Positions 6,018 through 13,695 of a stretch of DNA of 13,695 nt are shown here, piece by piece. This DNA comes from Deltaproteobacteria bacterium (lineage in GTDB: Bacteria; Desulfobacterota; DSM-4660; Desulfatiglandales; HGW-15), in contig JAFGIC010000175.1 of NCBI GenBank assembly GCA_016929815.1, forward strand, positions 1 to 13,695, read 5' to 3'. Positions within the stretch are counted from its first letter, which is position 1. Each line of letters begins with the position of its first letter. A program made the translations under genes and the position numbers. The notes below the pieces were generated by a model, which worked only from the letters and a program-made list of their open reading frames with translations, ran no database searches and had not been told where the DNA came from.

Positions 6018-7394
6018 ATGAAAAAATCAATGAAAATAATTATCGGCGCCGCTCTGTGCCTGTCTTTGGCCGGCGTCGGCATTGCAAACGCAAAGGTAAC
6101 GGCCCAGGAGGCCGAACAACTCAATACTACCCTGACCCCCTTCGGGGCTGAAAAGGCAGGAAATGCGGACGGTACGATCCCTGCCTGGGACGGCGGATAT
6201 ACCAAGGTTGATTCAAGTTTCGTGAACGGCGGTCGAAGGTCAGACCCCTTTGCGAGCGATAAGGTGCTGTATTCCATTACGGCCGCTAACATGGATAAGT
6301 ACGCGGATAAACTTACAGAAAGCACCAAGACGCTTCTTAAGAAATATCCGGATACCTACCGTATTGATGTTTACCAGACCCGCAGGACCGCCTCAGCGCC
6401 CCAGTGGGTATATGACAACACCTATAAAAATGCCACACGCGCCTATCTGGAAGGATATAATTTAAAATCGGCATATGGTGGAATACCATTTCCAGTCCCG
6501 AAGAGCGGGGTAGAGGTAATGTGGAACCATCTGCTGAGATGGCGCCCTTCTGCCTGGCATTTTACCAATGACGCCGTTCTGGGCACTGCTACAGGGAAGC
6601 TTGTCATGCTCAATGAGGTAGAGGCAAAGCAACTGATGCCTTACTATATTGAGGACCAGACCCTGGAGGAATATGAGAAGAATTGGAAAGGCGAATTCTG
6701 GATGATACGTCTGATTTCCAACGGCCCGCCCATAAAGGCCGGAGAGGGAATAGTGGGACGCAATACCCTTGTGGGGTCAGAGACCACGACATGGGTCTAT
6801 ATGACGGCTCAACGCCGTGTAAGGCGGCTTCCCAACTCCTGCTGCGACACTCCCACATCCTCCGTTTCAGGTGTGACGACGTATGATGAAACGGAGGTGT
6901 TTGACGGCTCGCAATCGCTCGAAAGGTATAACTGGAAGATCGTGGGCAAGAAGGAGATGTACATCCCCTATAATGCCAACAAATCCATGCAGCCCAAGGA
7001 TGTTTACGCGATCCTTAATAACAGGCACTTAAACCCCGATTATATCAGGTGGGAATTACACAGGGTCTGGGTCATAGAAGGCGCCCTTGCCGAAGGCATG
7101 CGACATCAGTGCCCGAGGAGTGTCTATTATATTGATGAAGACACCTGGGGCGTAGTTCTTAGCGACAGATATGACGCCAATGGAGACCTGTGGCGATCAG
7201 GATGGGGTCTCTATGTTGTAATGCCGGATGTTCCAGGGACAATCCCTCTTAGCTGGGGTTTCTATGACCTGATCTCCGGCACATGGGCGGCAAGCAACCT
7301 GTATAACAGGTATGATGAACAGTTTAAGATTATGCCGCCCTATAAGGACATGGAGTTTACAGCCGGCTCACTGGGCGGAGAAGGCGTCCGTTAA
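6018..7394 (+). CDS. DUF1329-family periplasmic protein
   Basis: A 458-residue protein with a clear signal peptide (MKKSMKIIIGAALCLSLAGV..., cleavage after ANA at residue 25). The mature N-terminus carries the family hallmark LNTTLTPFGAEKAGNADG followed by TIPAWDGG (residues 35-60). Other recognisable DUF1329 stretches are QRRVRRLPN (265-273), GKKEMYIPYNA (310-320), and LNPDYIRWELHRVWVIEG (338-355), then YYIDEDTW (370-377). Family members are thought to share the LolA/LolB/LppX-like lipid-carrier fold; that is from memory and not shown by the sequence. It starts 23 bases after the DUF1302 gene with an almost identical ribosome binding site (GAGAGGAGGAAG), so the two are surely co-transcribed. 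I infer a periplasmic carrier between the RND pump and the outer-membrane barrel. It contains an adjacent cysteine pair (C275-C276). Confidence 0.88.
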   Translation: MKKSMKIIIGAALCLSLAGVGIANAKVTAQEAEQLNTTLTPFGAEKAGNADGTIPAWDGGYTKVDSSFVNGGRRSDPFASDKVLYSITAANMDKYADKLTESTKTLLKKYPDTYRIDVYQTRRTASAPQWVYDNTYKNATRAYLEGYNLKSAYGGIPFPVPKSGVEVMWNHLLRWRPSAWHFTNDAVLGTATGKLVMLNEVEAKQLMPYYIEDQTLEEYEKNWKGEFWMIRLISNGPPIKAGEGIVGRNTLVGSETTTWVYMTAQRRVRRLPNSCCDTPTSSVSGVTTYDETEVFDGSQSLERYNWKIVGKKEMYIPYNANKSMQPKDVYAILNNRHLNPDYIRWELHRVWVIEGALAEGMRHQCPRSVYYIDEDTWGVVLSDRYDANGDLWRSGWGLYVVMPDVPGTIPLSWGFYDLISGTWAASNLYNRYDEQFKIMPPYKDMEFTAGSLGGEGVR

Positions 7395-7414
7395 TTGTTG
7401 TATCTTAACATATT

Positions 7415-7444
7415 CGGGGGCATGGTTAATTTTCCATGCTCCCG
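7415..7444 (+). promoter_or_regulatory. Intercistronic hairpin inside the export operon
   Basis: Bases 7415-7425 and 7434-7444 form an 11-bp GC-rich stem with one G-U wobble around an 8-base loop, between the DUF1329 and propeller genes. The following sequence (ATTGTGTTTT) is only partly T-rich, so it may be a weak attenuator or a 3' stabiliser that raises expression of the first two genes relative to the last two. Confidence 0.6.
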
Positions 7445-7465
7445 ATTGTGTTTTAGGAGTAATAA

Positions 7466-8581
7466 ATGGGAAAAATTGTGCATTTAATTGTCGGCATTCT
7501 TGTTGCCGTATGTCTGGCTATGCCTTGTGTCGTCTTTGGGGCCGGTTTTATTGAACCCATGGATCGGCCGGCTGTGAGGGCAAAAAATCCGGCGGGCGCG
7601 GTTCTTATTGATGTTACCCTGGCAGGCAGTCGTATTGTGGCAGTCGGGGAGCGTGGAATTATTACTTATTCGGATGATTCAGGCAATACGTGGAAACAGG
7701 CGAATGTGCCCACGAGTGTTACCTTAACTGCCGTCTGCTTTCCTAACCCTGATAATGGCTGGGCCGTGGGACACGCGGGGATTGTCCTTAACAGCACGGA
7801 TGCGGGGGAAACCTGGACACTCAAATTGGATGGCGTAGTTGCAGCAGAGATGATATACGACTCCGCCAAGTCTGAGGCCGATAAAAAAGGACCGGAAGAC
7901 AATGCCGCGCAGACGCAATTGTACAATGCACAGCTCTTTGTAGATGACGGTCCGGACAAGCCCTTTCTGGATATTCATTTTAAAAATGAACGGGAGGGAT
8001 TTATTATCGGCGCGTACGGTCTTATATTCCGCACACAGGATGCAGGAAACACATGGCAACCATGGCTGGACCGCACGGAGAATGAAGGGATGCTTAATCT
8101 TTATGCAATTCACGCATCAGGGGACATGTGTTACATAGCCGGTGAACAGGGACTTTTTCTTATTTCAACGGATGGCGGGAGTTTATTTAAGAGGGTCGAT
8201 ACACCTTATATAGGGACCTTTTTTGACATAATAACGGCGTCTTCAGGCGAGATCCTTCTGGTCGGTCTGCTTGGCAATGCCTACTGGTCTACGGATCAGG
8301 GAGCTACATTTAATAAAGCCCAAGTGTCCGGCGAGGTCTCATTTTCATCGGCCATATGCCTTGATGACGGGACCATGGTGTTTTCGAATCAGGGCGGAGT
8401 AATCCTGAAAAGCAATGATAATGGCCGTACAATAACAACAGTTCCTGATGCGCCGAGACTTGCGCCTATCTCATCAATAATACGGATCAATAAGGATACA
8501 CTTATGACGGTAGGTTATGGAGGGGCTATACCGGTTAAACTGTCCGCGGAAGACATGCAGGGAAAGGGGGTGCAGAGATGA
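7466..8581 (+). CDS. YCF48/BNR-repeat beta-propeller protein, periplasmic
   Basis: A 371-residue protein with a signal peptide (cleavage near residue 25) and repeated Asp-box-like motifs of the form S-x-D-x-G-x-T-W. They begin at S69 (SDDSGNTW), S110 (STDAGETW), T190 (TQDAGNTW), S234 (STDGGSLF), S275 (STDQGATF) and S316 (SNDNGRTI). Spacing is 41, 80, 44, 41 and 41 residues; the double gap suggests a seventh, degenerate blade with an insertion (about 120-165), so a seven-bladed propeller is likely. YCF48/HCF136 proteins assist photosystem II assembly in phototrophs; relatives beside MMPL genes in non-phototrophs have no settled role. The ATG at 7466 follows AGGAGT by 6 bases. Its last codons overlap the start of the RND gene by four bases (ATGA), which implies translational coupling and that the two products work together, probably as pump and adaptor. 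Confidence 0.85.
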   Translation: MGKIVHLIVGILVAVCLAMPCVVFGAGFIEPMDRPAVRAKNPAGAVLIDVTLAGSRIVAVGERGIITYSDDSGNTWKQANVPTSVTLTAVCFPNPDNGWAVGHAGIVLNSTDAGETWTLKLDGVVAAEMIYDSAKSEADKKGPEDNAAQTQLYNAQLFVDDGPDKPFLDIHFKNEREGFIIGAYGLIFRTQDAGNTWQPWLDRTENEGMLNLYAIHASGDMCYIAGEQGLFLISTDGGSLFKRVDTPYIGTFFDIITASSGEILLVGLLGNAYWSTDQGATFNKAQVSGEVSFSSAICLDDGTMVFSNQGGVILKSNDNGRTITTVPDAPRLAPISSIIRINKDTLMTVGYGGAIPVKLSAEDMQGKGVQR

Positions 8582-10965
8582 AACATTCACGCGATGTGGA
8601 AGTAATGCCGGTCATTAAGGACCCCAAGGATTTTGATGAGAGCACTGGAATGTGGGCGGAAAGGGTCGTCTTTAACAACAGGTTTATTATATTGATCCTT
8701 TGCATACTGATGACCCTGGCAATGAGTTATTTTATAACGGGAATTCGGCTTAATGCCAATTTTGAAAAGACAATACCCACAGGTCATCCATATATTGTCA
8801 ATTATCTGAATCATAAGACAGATCTGGGCGGCCTGGGTAACGCGGTTCGCATTGCCGTGGAGAGCACCGAGGGAACGATATATAATGTCGAATATCTTGA
8901 TGTACTGCAAAAGGTTCACGATGAGGCATTCCTGTTGCCGGGCGTGGATCGAATGAATGTCAGATCCCTCTGGGCCCCAGCGACCCGCTGGACAGGCATA
9001 ACAGAAGTGGGCTTTGCAGGCGGATCTGTTATATCGAGCGAATATGACAGATCCCCTGAAAGCGTCGAGCAGATCCGCAGGAATGTAGAGCAGTCCGGGA
9101 CCATAGGTCATATCGTAGCGCTTAATCATAAATCCAGCATCGTATCTGTTCCTTTATTGGCCGCAGATGCCGAAGGGAGTCCGATCGACTACGGCAAATT
9201 CTCCGAACAGCTTGAGTCTATCAGGGAGAAATACGAATCGGACACCATAAAGATCCATATCACCGGATTTGCGAAGGTGATGGGGGACATGATCGACGGC
9301 ATCCGGCAGATCATGTTTTTCTTTATTGTAGCGGTTATCATTTCAGCTGCGGTCCTCTTCTGGTACACACGCTGTATAAGAAGCACCTTGGTGGTGGTGT
9401 TCTGTTCGGTGATCGCTGTGATATGGCAGCTGGGGCTGTCCGCGTCACTTGGCTATGAGCTGGATCCCTATTCGGTCCTGGTGCCTTTCCTGGTGTTCGC
9501 AATAGCGATGAGTCACGGATCGCAGAAGATGAACGGCATCCTCCAGGATGCCGGTAGAGGGACCTGCAAGCTTATAGCCGCACGATATACATTCCGCCGT
9601 TTGTTCCTTCCAGGTGTTACAGCCCTTGTCAGCGACACCTTCGGTTTTGCCGTTCTATTGCTTATTGATATCGGCGCCATCAGGGAATTGGCAATCATCG
9701 CGAGCATTGGTGTGGCTGTGGTCATCTTTACAAATCTGATACTGGTGCCTGTGCTTTTAAGTTATGTCGGGGTAAGCCGGAAGGCAGCCCTACGAAGCCT
9801 TATTGAGGAAGAGACCGGGAGGGTGGAGAAGCACAGACACCCGATATTCGTCTTTCTTGACAGATTTACGGAGCGGAAGTACGCAACCATAGCTATTATT
9901 GTATCATGTTTTCTCTTTTTTATAGCACTGTGGATGAGACAGGATTTGAGGATAGGAGACCTTGACCCGGGCGCGCCGGAATTGCGGGTTGATTCGAGAT
10001 ACAACAAGGATAATGACTTTATCGTTTCAAACTACGGGGCAAGTTCCGATGTCCTTGCAATAATGGTAAAGACCACCCCTGACTATTTGTTTACCAGCAC
10101 TGAGGCGATCATGAAGACCGACGCCCTCGAGTGGGAACTTCGGCAATCGGAAGGGGTGGAATCCACCAATTCCCTGGCCCTTCTTAATCGCCAGGTCTGC
10201 CCCGGGATAACAGAGGGCAGCCCGAAATGGTATGATGTACTTTACAGCCAGAACATGATGAATTTTATCGCCAACAATGCCGGGATGGGGATGTATAACG
10301 AAAGCCGAGACCTGATTCCCCTCTATGTATATCTGAAGGATCATAAGGCGGATACGCTCACAAGTGTAGTAAATCTTGTGGAGGGATTTGCGAAAGAGAA
10401 CAATACAGAGGATGTACAGTTCCTCCTGGCCGCGGGAAGCGCCGGCATAGAGGCGGCCACCAACATCGTGGTCGAAAAGGCAAACCGTATCATACTTGTC
10501 CTGGTTTACACCGTGGTTATAGCGATGTGCTATATAACATTCCGATCCTGGAGGGCCGTTGCCTGCGCCATACTGCCCCTTATACTCACATCTGTCATGG
10601 CTGAAGGCGTGATGGCACAGATGGGAATAGGTGTGAAGGTCTCGACACTGCCTGTTATTGCCCTTGGAGTGGGCATAGGAGTTGATTACGCCCTTTACAT
10701 ATTGAATGTGGTGCTGGGGCATTACAGGGCAGGCCATACACTTGCCGAATCGTTTTACAGGGCAGACCTATTCACGGGCAAGGTGGTAATGCTTATAGGA
10801 ATCACCCTGTCCGTGGCGGTTGCGACCTGGGTCTTTTCTCCCATCAAGTTCCAGGCGGATATGGGTCTGATGCTGGCATTCATGTTCATGGTGAATATGC
10901 TTGGAGCGCTGATACTCCACCCGGCCCTTGCCCATTTCCTGTACCTGAAGACAGGAAAGATGTGA
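8578..10965 (+). CDS. RND/MMPL-family exporter
   Basis: This 795-residue protein has the RND layout. TM1 (about 36-56) is followed by a periplasmic domain (57-240), then a five-helix bundle (about 243-395). TM7 (about 434-452) is followed by a second periplasmic domain (453-635), then a final five-helix bundle (about 637-788). It is shorter than the roughly 1,000-residue drug pumps and matches the MMPL/HpnN-like group, which moves lipids and other hydrophobic molecules by proton motive force. TM10 has ALGVGIGVDYALYIL (696-710) with Asp703-Tyr704, the likely proton-relay site. The matching place in TM4 reads VFAIAMSHGSQ (306-316), with Ser-His instead, so the two halves are not equivalent. The gene starts inside the stop of the propeller gene and is the last of the operon; a strong terminator follows 13 bases after its stop codon. 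No membrane-fusion protein or TolC is encoded nearby. Confidence 0.9.
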   Translation: MKHSRDVEVMPVIKDPKDFDESTGMWAERVVFNNRFIILILCILMTLAMSYFITGIRLNANFEKTIPTGHPYIVNYLNHKTDLGGLGNAVRIAVESTEGTIYNVEYLDVLQKVHDEAFLLPGVDRMNVRSLWAPATRWTGITEVGFAGGSVISSEYDRSPESVEQIRRNVEQSGTIGHIVALNHKSSIVSVPLLAADAEGSPIDYGKFSEQLESIREKYESDTIKIHITGFAKVMGDMIDGIRQIMFFFIVAVIISAAVLFWYTRCIRSTLVVVFCSVIAVIWQLGLSASLGYELDPYSVLVPFLVFAIAMSHGSQKMNGILQDAGRGTCKLIAARYTFRRLFLPGVTALVSDTFGFAVLLLIDIGAIRELAIIASIGVAVVIFTNLILVPVLLSYVGVSRKAALRSLIEEETGRVEKHRHPIFVFLDRFTERKYATIAIIVSCFLFFIALWMRQDLRIGDLDPGAPELRVDSRYNKDNDFIVSNYGASSDVLAIMVKTTPDYLFTSTEAIMKTDALEWELRQSEGVESTNSLALLNRQVCPGITEGSPKWYDVLYSQNMMNFIANNAGMGMYNESRDLIPLYVYLKDHKADTLTSVVNLVEGFAKENNTEDVQFLLAAGSAGIEAATNIVVEKANRIILVLVYTVVIAMCYITFRSWRAVACAILPLILTSVMAEGVMAQMGIGVKVSTLPVIALGVGIGVDYALYILNVVLGHYRAGHTLAESFYRADLFTGKVVMLIGITLSVAVATWVFSPIKFQADMGLMLAFMFMVNMLGALILHPALAHFLYLKTGKM

Positions 10966-10978
10966 TTGTTTAAAGACA

Positions 10979-11013
10979 GAAAAGGCCCGGTCAATGACCG
11001 GGCCTTTTCTTTT
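10979..11013. terminator. Strong intrinsic terminator, probably bidirectional
   Basis: A perfect 15-bp stem (10979-10993 with 10995-11009, GAAAAGGCCCGGTCA and its complement) is followed by TTTT (11010-11013) on the plus strand. On the minus strand the A-run of the left arm supplies Ts, so it can also stop transcripts from ettA, which converges on it. As drawn only one base lies between the arms, so the true hairpin opens by a few pairs at its tip. Confidence 0.92.
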
Positions 11014-11153
11014 AGGGTTCGAGGGTCCAGGGGTTCGAGGGTTCAAGAGAGAAAGACAGAAGACAGTAAACATAATGAAGACTATATCTTCTCTTTAGCT
11101 TTTTCCCTGGGTCCTTTCACTTGAACCCTAGACCCCTCGAACCCTGGAACCCT
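11014..11153. repeat. Inverted repeat built of GGGTTCGA octads
   Basis: Four 8-base words run from 11015 to 11046 (GGGTTCGA, GGGTCCAG, GGGTTCGA, GGGTTCAA). The 34-base left arm (11014-11047) recurs as a reverse complement at 11120-11153 with six mismatches. The interior (11048-11119) holds heptads ACAGAAG, ACAGTAA and ACATAAT (11056-11076). No open frame is visible. It lies between the terminator of the export operon and the stop codon of ettA. Confidence 0.75.
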
Positions 11154-11164
11154 GCAGTTTATCT

Positions 11165-12850
11165 TTACGCCCTCGTCAAAGTCCGATATTTTATCCTGTG
11201 GGGCCGCACCGCGTCTTCTCCCAGTCTGCGCTTCTTATCTTCCTCATATTCTGTGAAATTTCCGTCAAACCAGTATGCGCTGCTCTCTCCCTCAAAGGCG
11301 AGTATGTGCGTGGCTATCCTGTCGAGAAACCATCTGTCATGACTTATAACAATTGCGCAGCCCCCGAAATTTTCCAGTGCCTCCTCAAGGGCCCGGAGGG
11401 TATTCACATCAAGGTCATTGGTAGGTTCATCCAAAAGTATTACGTTTGCCCCTCCCTTAAGCATCCTTGCAAGATGCACACGGTTCCTCTCTCCCCCAGA
11501 AAGCAAACCCACCTTCTTCTGCTGGTCCGTGCCCGTGAAATTGAACCTTGAGACATAGGCGCGTGAATTCACCTCTCTGCCGCCCATCTGGATGATATCG
11601 TTGCCGTCGGATATGGCCTCCCATATGGTCTTTTTAGGATCAAGTGTCTCCCTGCTCTGGTCAACATAGGCAAGATTGACCGTCTCGCCCAGCCTGATGG
11701 AACCCGACGTAGGCTGCTCCTGGCCAGTGATCATGCGGCACAGTGTCGTCTTGCCTGCGCCATTGGGGCCTATAACCCCTACAATCGCGCCGGGTGGGAC
11801 CAGGAATGACAGGTCCTTTATCAGAAGCCGATCATCATATGCCTTGCTGATATTCTTTGCCTCTATAACCACGTCGCCAAGGCGGGGGCCGGGCGGTATA
11901 TATATCTCAAGGTCCCTGTCCCTTGCCTGCATGTCCTGGCCGACAAGTGTCTCATAGGCGTTGATCCTGGCCTTTGCCTTGGCGTGCCTTCCCTTGGGCG
12001 ACATCCTTATCCACTCAAGTTCGCGCTCAAGAGTCTTCTGTCTCTTGCTCTCCGCCTTTTCCTCGTTTGCCAGCCTGTTCTTCTTCTGCTCCAGCCATGA
12101 TGAGTAGTTGCCCTTCCACGGTATGCCCTCGCCCCGGTCAAGCTCCAGTATCCACTCGGCCACGTTGTCAAGGAAGTAGCGGTCATGGGTGACCGCTATG
12201 ACCGTGCCCTCGTAACGCTGCAGGTGCTGCTCAAGCCATGCCACGGATTCGGCGTCAAGGTGGTTTGTGGGCTCGTCAAGGAGCAGGATATCCGGCTTCT
12301 TGAGGAGCAGTCTGCACAGGGCCACGCGCCTCCTCTCTCCGCCTGAAAGCACATCGACAGGGGTTTCGCCCGGGGGGCAGCGGAGGGCGTCCATGGCCAT
12401 CTCAAGACGCGAGTCCAGATCCCAGGCATTGAGTGCGTCTATCTTTTCTTGGACCTCCCCCTGCCTCTCAATTAGTTTGTTCATCTCGTCATCGGACATG
12501 GGCTCAGCGAATCTTTCGTTGATCCTGTTGAACTCTTTGAGAAGGTTGACGGTCTCCTGCACGCCCTCCTCAACAACCTCGCGCACAAGCTTTGTATTGT
12601 CGAGATAGGGCTCCTGCTCAAGCATGCCCACGCTATAGCCGGGAGACAGGATGGCCTGGCCGTTGAACTCCTTGTCTATACCTGCGAAGATCCTTAATAG
12701 GGTGCTCTTGCCCGACCCGTTCAGACCCAGTATGCCTATCTTCGCCCCGTAGAAATAGGATATGGATATGTCCTTCAACACGGGCTTTTTATCATAGAAT
12801 TTGTTGAGCCGTATCATGGAATAGATGATTTTATTCGGTTCCTGACCCAT
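11165..12850 (-). CDS. ettA: Energy-dependent translational throttle protein EttA (ABC-F ATPase)
   Basis: A 561-residue soluble protein with two ABC ATPase domains and no membrane segments. Domain 1 has Walker A GLNGSGKS (42-49), signature LSGGE (168-172), Walker B ILLLDEP (188-194) with catalytic Glu193, and H-loop His222. The arm region typical of EttA lies at about 95-140. The inter-domain linker that contacts the ribosomal P-site tRNA is charged (about 245-320). Domain 2 has GPNGAGKT (361-368), LSGGE (450-454), ILLDEP (471-476) with Glu475, and His504. Length and the near-identical AKIGILGLNGSGKSTLLRI stretch match EttA, about 555 residues in E. coli, which binds the ribosomal E site and gates the first elongation steps according to the ATP/ADP ratio. 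The ATG at 12850 fits the family N-terminus, although the only GGAG is about 14 bases upstream. The last 15 or so residues (DAVRPHRIKYRTLTRA) are typical of EttA C-termini. Confidence 0.93.
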   Translation of the reverse strand: MGQEPNKIIYSMIRLNKFYDKKPVLKDISISYFYGAKIGILGLNGSGKSTLLRIFAGIDKEFNGQAILSPGYSVGMLEQEPYLDNTKLVREVVEEGVQETVNLLKEFNRINERFAEPMSDDEMNKLIERQGEVQEKIDALNAWDLDSRLEMAMDALRCPPGETPVDVLSGGERRRVALCRLLLKKPDILLLDEPTNHLDAESVAWLEQHLQRYEGTVIAVTHDRYFLDNVAEWILELDRGEGIPWKGNYSSWLEQKKNRLANEEKAESKRQKTLERELEWIRMSPKGRHAKAKARINAYETLVGQDMQARDRDLEIYIPPGPRLGDVVIEAKNISKAYDDRLLIKDLSFLVPPGAIVGVIGPNGAGKTTLCRMITGQEQPTSGSIRLGETVNLAYVDQSRETLDPKKTIWEAISDGNDIIQMGGREVNSRAYVSRFNFTGTDQQKKVGLLSGGERNRVHLARMLKGGANVILLDEPTNDLDVNTLRALEEALENFGGCAIVISHDRWFLDRIATHILAFEGESSAYWFDGNFTEYEEDKKRRLGEDAVRPHRIKYRTLTRA

Positions 12851-12901
12851 TTATTGAAATAATTCTCCCGGTGAAAATGATGTAAGTTGTTCATTTTGAT
12901 T

Positions 12902-12981
12902 GAATACAGTAAACAGGAGACAGAAGAAAAGAAAAAAACCTGTAGAAATTTTATTTGTTCTGACTTCTGACTCCTGTATTC
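12902..12981. repeat. Inverted repeat built of ACAG/TCAG heptads
   Basis: The left arm (12902-12926) reads GAAT then ACAGTAA, ACAGGAG, ACAGAAG. The complement of the right arm (12957-12981) reads GAAT then ACAGGAG, TCAGAAG, TCAGAAC. Direct pairing gives 19 of 25 matches; shifting by one heptad gives 13 of 14. It lies in the 167-base gap between ettA and the enoyl-CoA hydratase gene. There is no T-run-backed hairpin, so it is not an obvious terminator. Confidence 0.7.
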
Positions 12982-13017
12982 GGAATTTTTGTCGCCCTGC
13001 TCTTCTTTTGGGCTAAT

Positions 13018-13695
13018 TCATCGTCCTGTAAAACGCGGGGGCCTTTTATCCAGGAAATGGGCCACGCCTTCCTTGAAGTCATCGGAGGCAAGGCTCTTGA
13101 GCAGTTCTTCGTCAGCGGCCTCCGATGCCTCTGAAAGTGTCTGGAACAGGGCGTTATACACCTGCCTTTTAATAACCCGCATGGAACGCGGTGAAACCGA
13201 GTTCGCAAGTTCCCCGGCATATATCATCACATCGCTTATGAATGACTCATGGGGGAATACCCTGTTTACAAGGCCCATGCTTAAGGCCTCCTGCGGCGTG
13301 ATAAGGCGCGATGAGTAGAGCATGTCAAGGGTGTTTGAAAGCCCTACTATCCTCGGAAGCATCCAACTGATGCCGTGCTCCGCAATAAGTCCCCTTTTTG
13401 AAAAGGCAGTTGAGAATTTTGCCCTGTCCGAGGCGAACCTGATATCGCAATAGAGGGCTATAAGGAGCCCCAGTCCTGCCGCGGGGCCGTTGATTGCCGC
13501 GATTACCGGTTTTTTTATCCCCATGAGCCAGGAGTACCGCCTCCTGAAATCGTCCCTTATATTGTCTTTGTTCTCAGGATTGTATTCCTCCTCGGTTATC
13601 TGGTCCATGAGCAGGGATACGCGCCTTTCAGCGGACATTGCCGCCCCGGACTTCAGGGCGGCAACCGCCTCATCTGCGGCGCCTCCCAGTTCATC
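13018..13695 (-). CDS. Enoyl-CoA hydratase/isomerase family protein, N-terminus cut off
   Basis: The frame is open to the window edge; 225 residues are visible starting DELGGAADEA, and the ATG at 13638 is internal because coding sequence continues upstream of it. The crotonase fold is clear from KPVIAAINGPAAGLGLLIALYCDIRFAS (visible residues about 62-89), GLIAEHGISWMLPRIVG (102-118), and the C-terminal helices ending FLDKRPPRFTGR. The NGPAAGLGL segment supplies one oxyanion-hole Gly. Aligned by eye to rat enoyl-CoA hydratase, catalytic Glu144 falls on Phe98 and Glu164 on Asp124, while an AEHG motif (Glu106) lies near the active site. That AEHG form is common in a large subgroup annotated simply as enoyl-CoA hydratase, so the exact reaction (hydratase, isomerase or other) is open. 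The gene is in the same direction as ettA, 167 bases upstream of it, with no obvious terminator between. Confidence 0.88.
   Translation of the reverse strand, partial: DELGGAADEAVAALKSGAAMSAERRVSLLMDQITEEEYNPENKDNIRDDFRRRYSWLMGIKKPVIAAINGPAAGLGLLIALYCDIRFASDRAKFSTAFSKRGLIAEHGISWMLPRIVGLSNTLDMLYSSRLITPQEALSMGLVNRVFPHESFISDVMIYAGELANSVSPRSMRVIKRQVYNALFQTLSEASEAADEELLKSLASDDFKEGVAHFLDKRPPRFTGR

Noticed and set aside
10027..10737. 236-codon minus-strand frame opposite the RND gene
   Set aside because: Shadow of the real gene; the product is rich in His, Tyr, Cys and Gly without any recognisable domain.
11014..11153. Terminal inverted repeats of an insertion sequence
   Set aside because: There is no transposase frame in the core, no target duplication is visible, and the arms are degenerate word arrays.

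Overview
The window looks like chromosomal DNA of a Gram-negative, probably anaerobic bacterium. Lipoproteins, an outer-membrane barrel and an RND exporter point to a double membrane. An oxygen-sensitive [4Fe-4S] dehydratase of the 4-hydroxybutyryl-CoA type and an enoyl-CoA hydratase relative point to CoA-ester metabolism. Moderate GC, AT-rich intergenic regions and short-word intergenic repeats are compatible with a Desulfobacterota (former Deltaproteobacteria) or Syntrophales-like organism, but that placement is inference. I see no tRNA, rRNA, CRISPR array, insertion sequence or prophage.

Left part (1-1485, minus strand): two co-oriented lipoprotein genes. The upstream one encodes a small helical lipoprotein with a run of C-terminal lysines. 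The downstream one, cut by the window edge, is a helical lipoprotein whose missing C-terminus may carry an L,D-transpeptidase domain. They are separated by a 257-base gap built of hairpins and AGC-starting heptads. A 757-base gene-poor stretch follows (1486-2242).

Centre (2149-3917): a single-gene transcription unit with a sigma-70-like promoter, a perfect AT palindrome in the 5' leader, a complete 4-hydroxybutyryl-CoA dehydratase-like gene with all four predicted cluster ligands, and a strong intrinsic terminator.

Main operon (4031-11013): after a promoter and a leader of about 290 bases come four genes in tight order: a DUF1302 outer-membrane barrel, a DUF1329 periplasmic protein, a YCF48-like beta-propeller and an RND/MMPL exporter. 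A strong, probably bidirectional terminator ends the operon. Together they resemble a trans-envelope transport machine for a hydrophobic compound: inner-membrane pump, periplasmic carrier, propeller adaptor and outer-membrane channel. The substrate is unknown.

Right part (11014-13695, minus strand): the ABC-F translation factor EttA and an enoyl-CoA hydratase family gene cut by the right edge. Two more intergenic inverted repeats built of 7- or 8-base words lie here, one downstream of ettA and one between the two genes.
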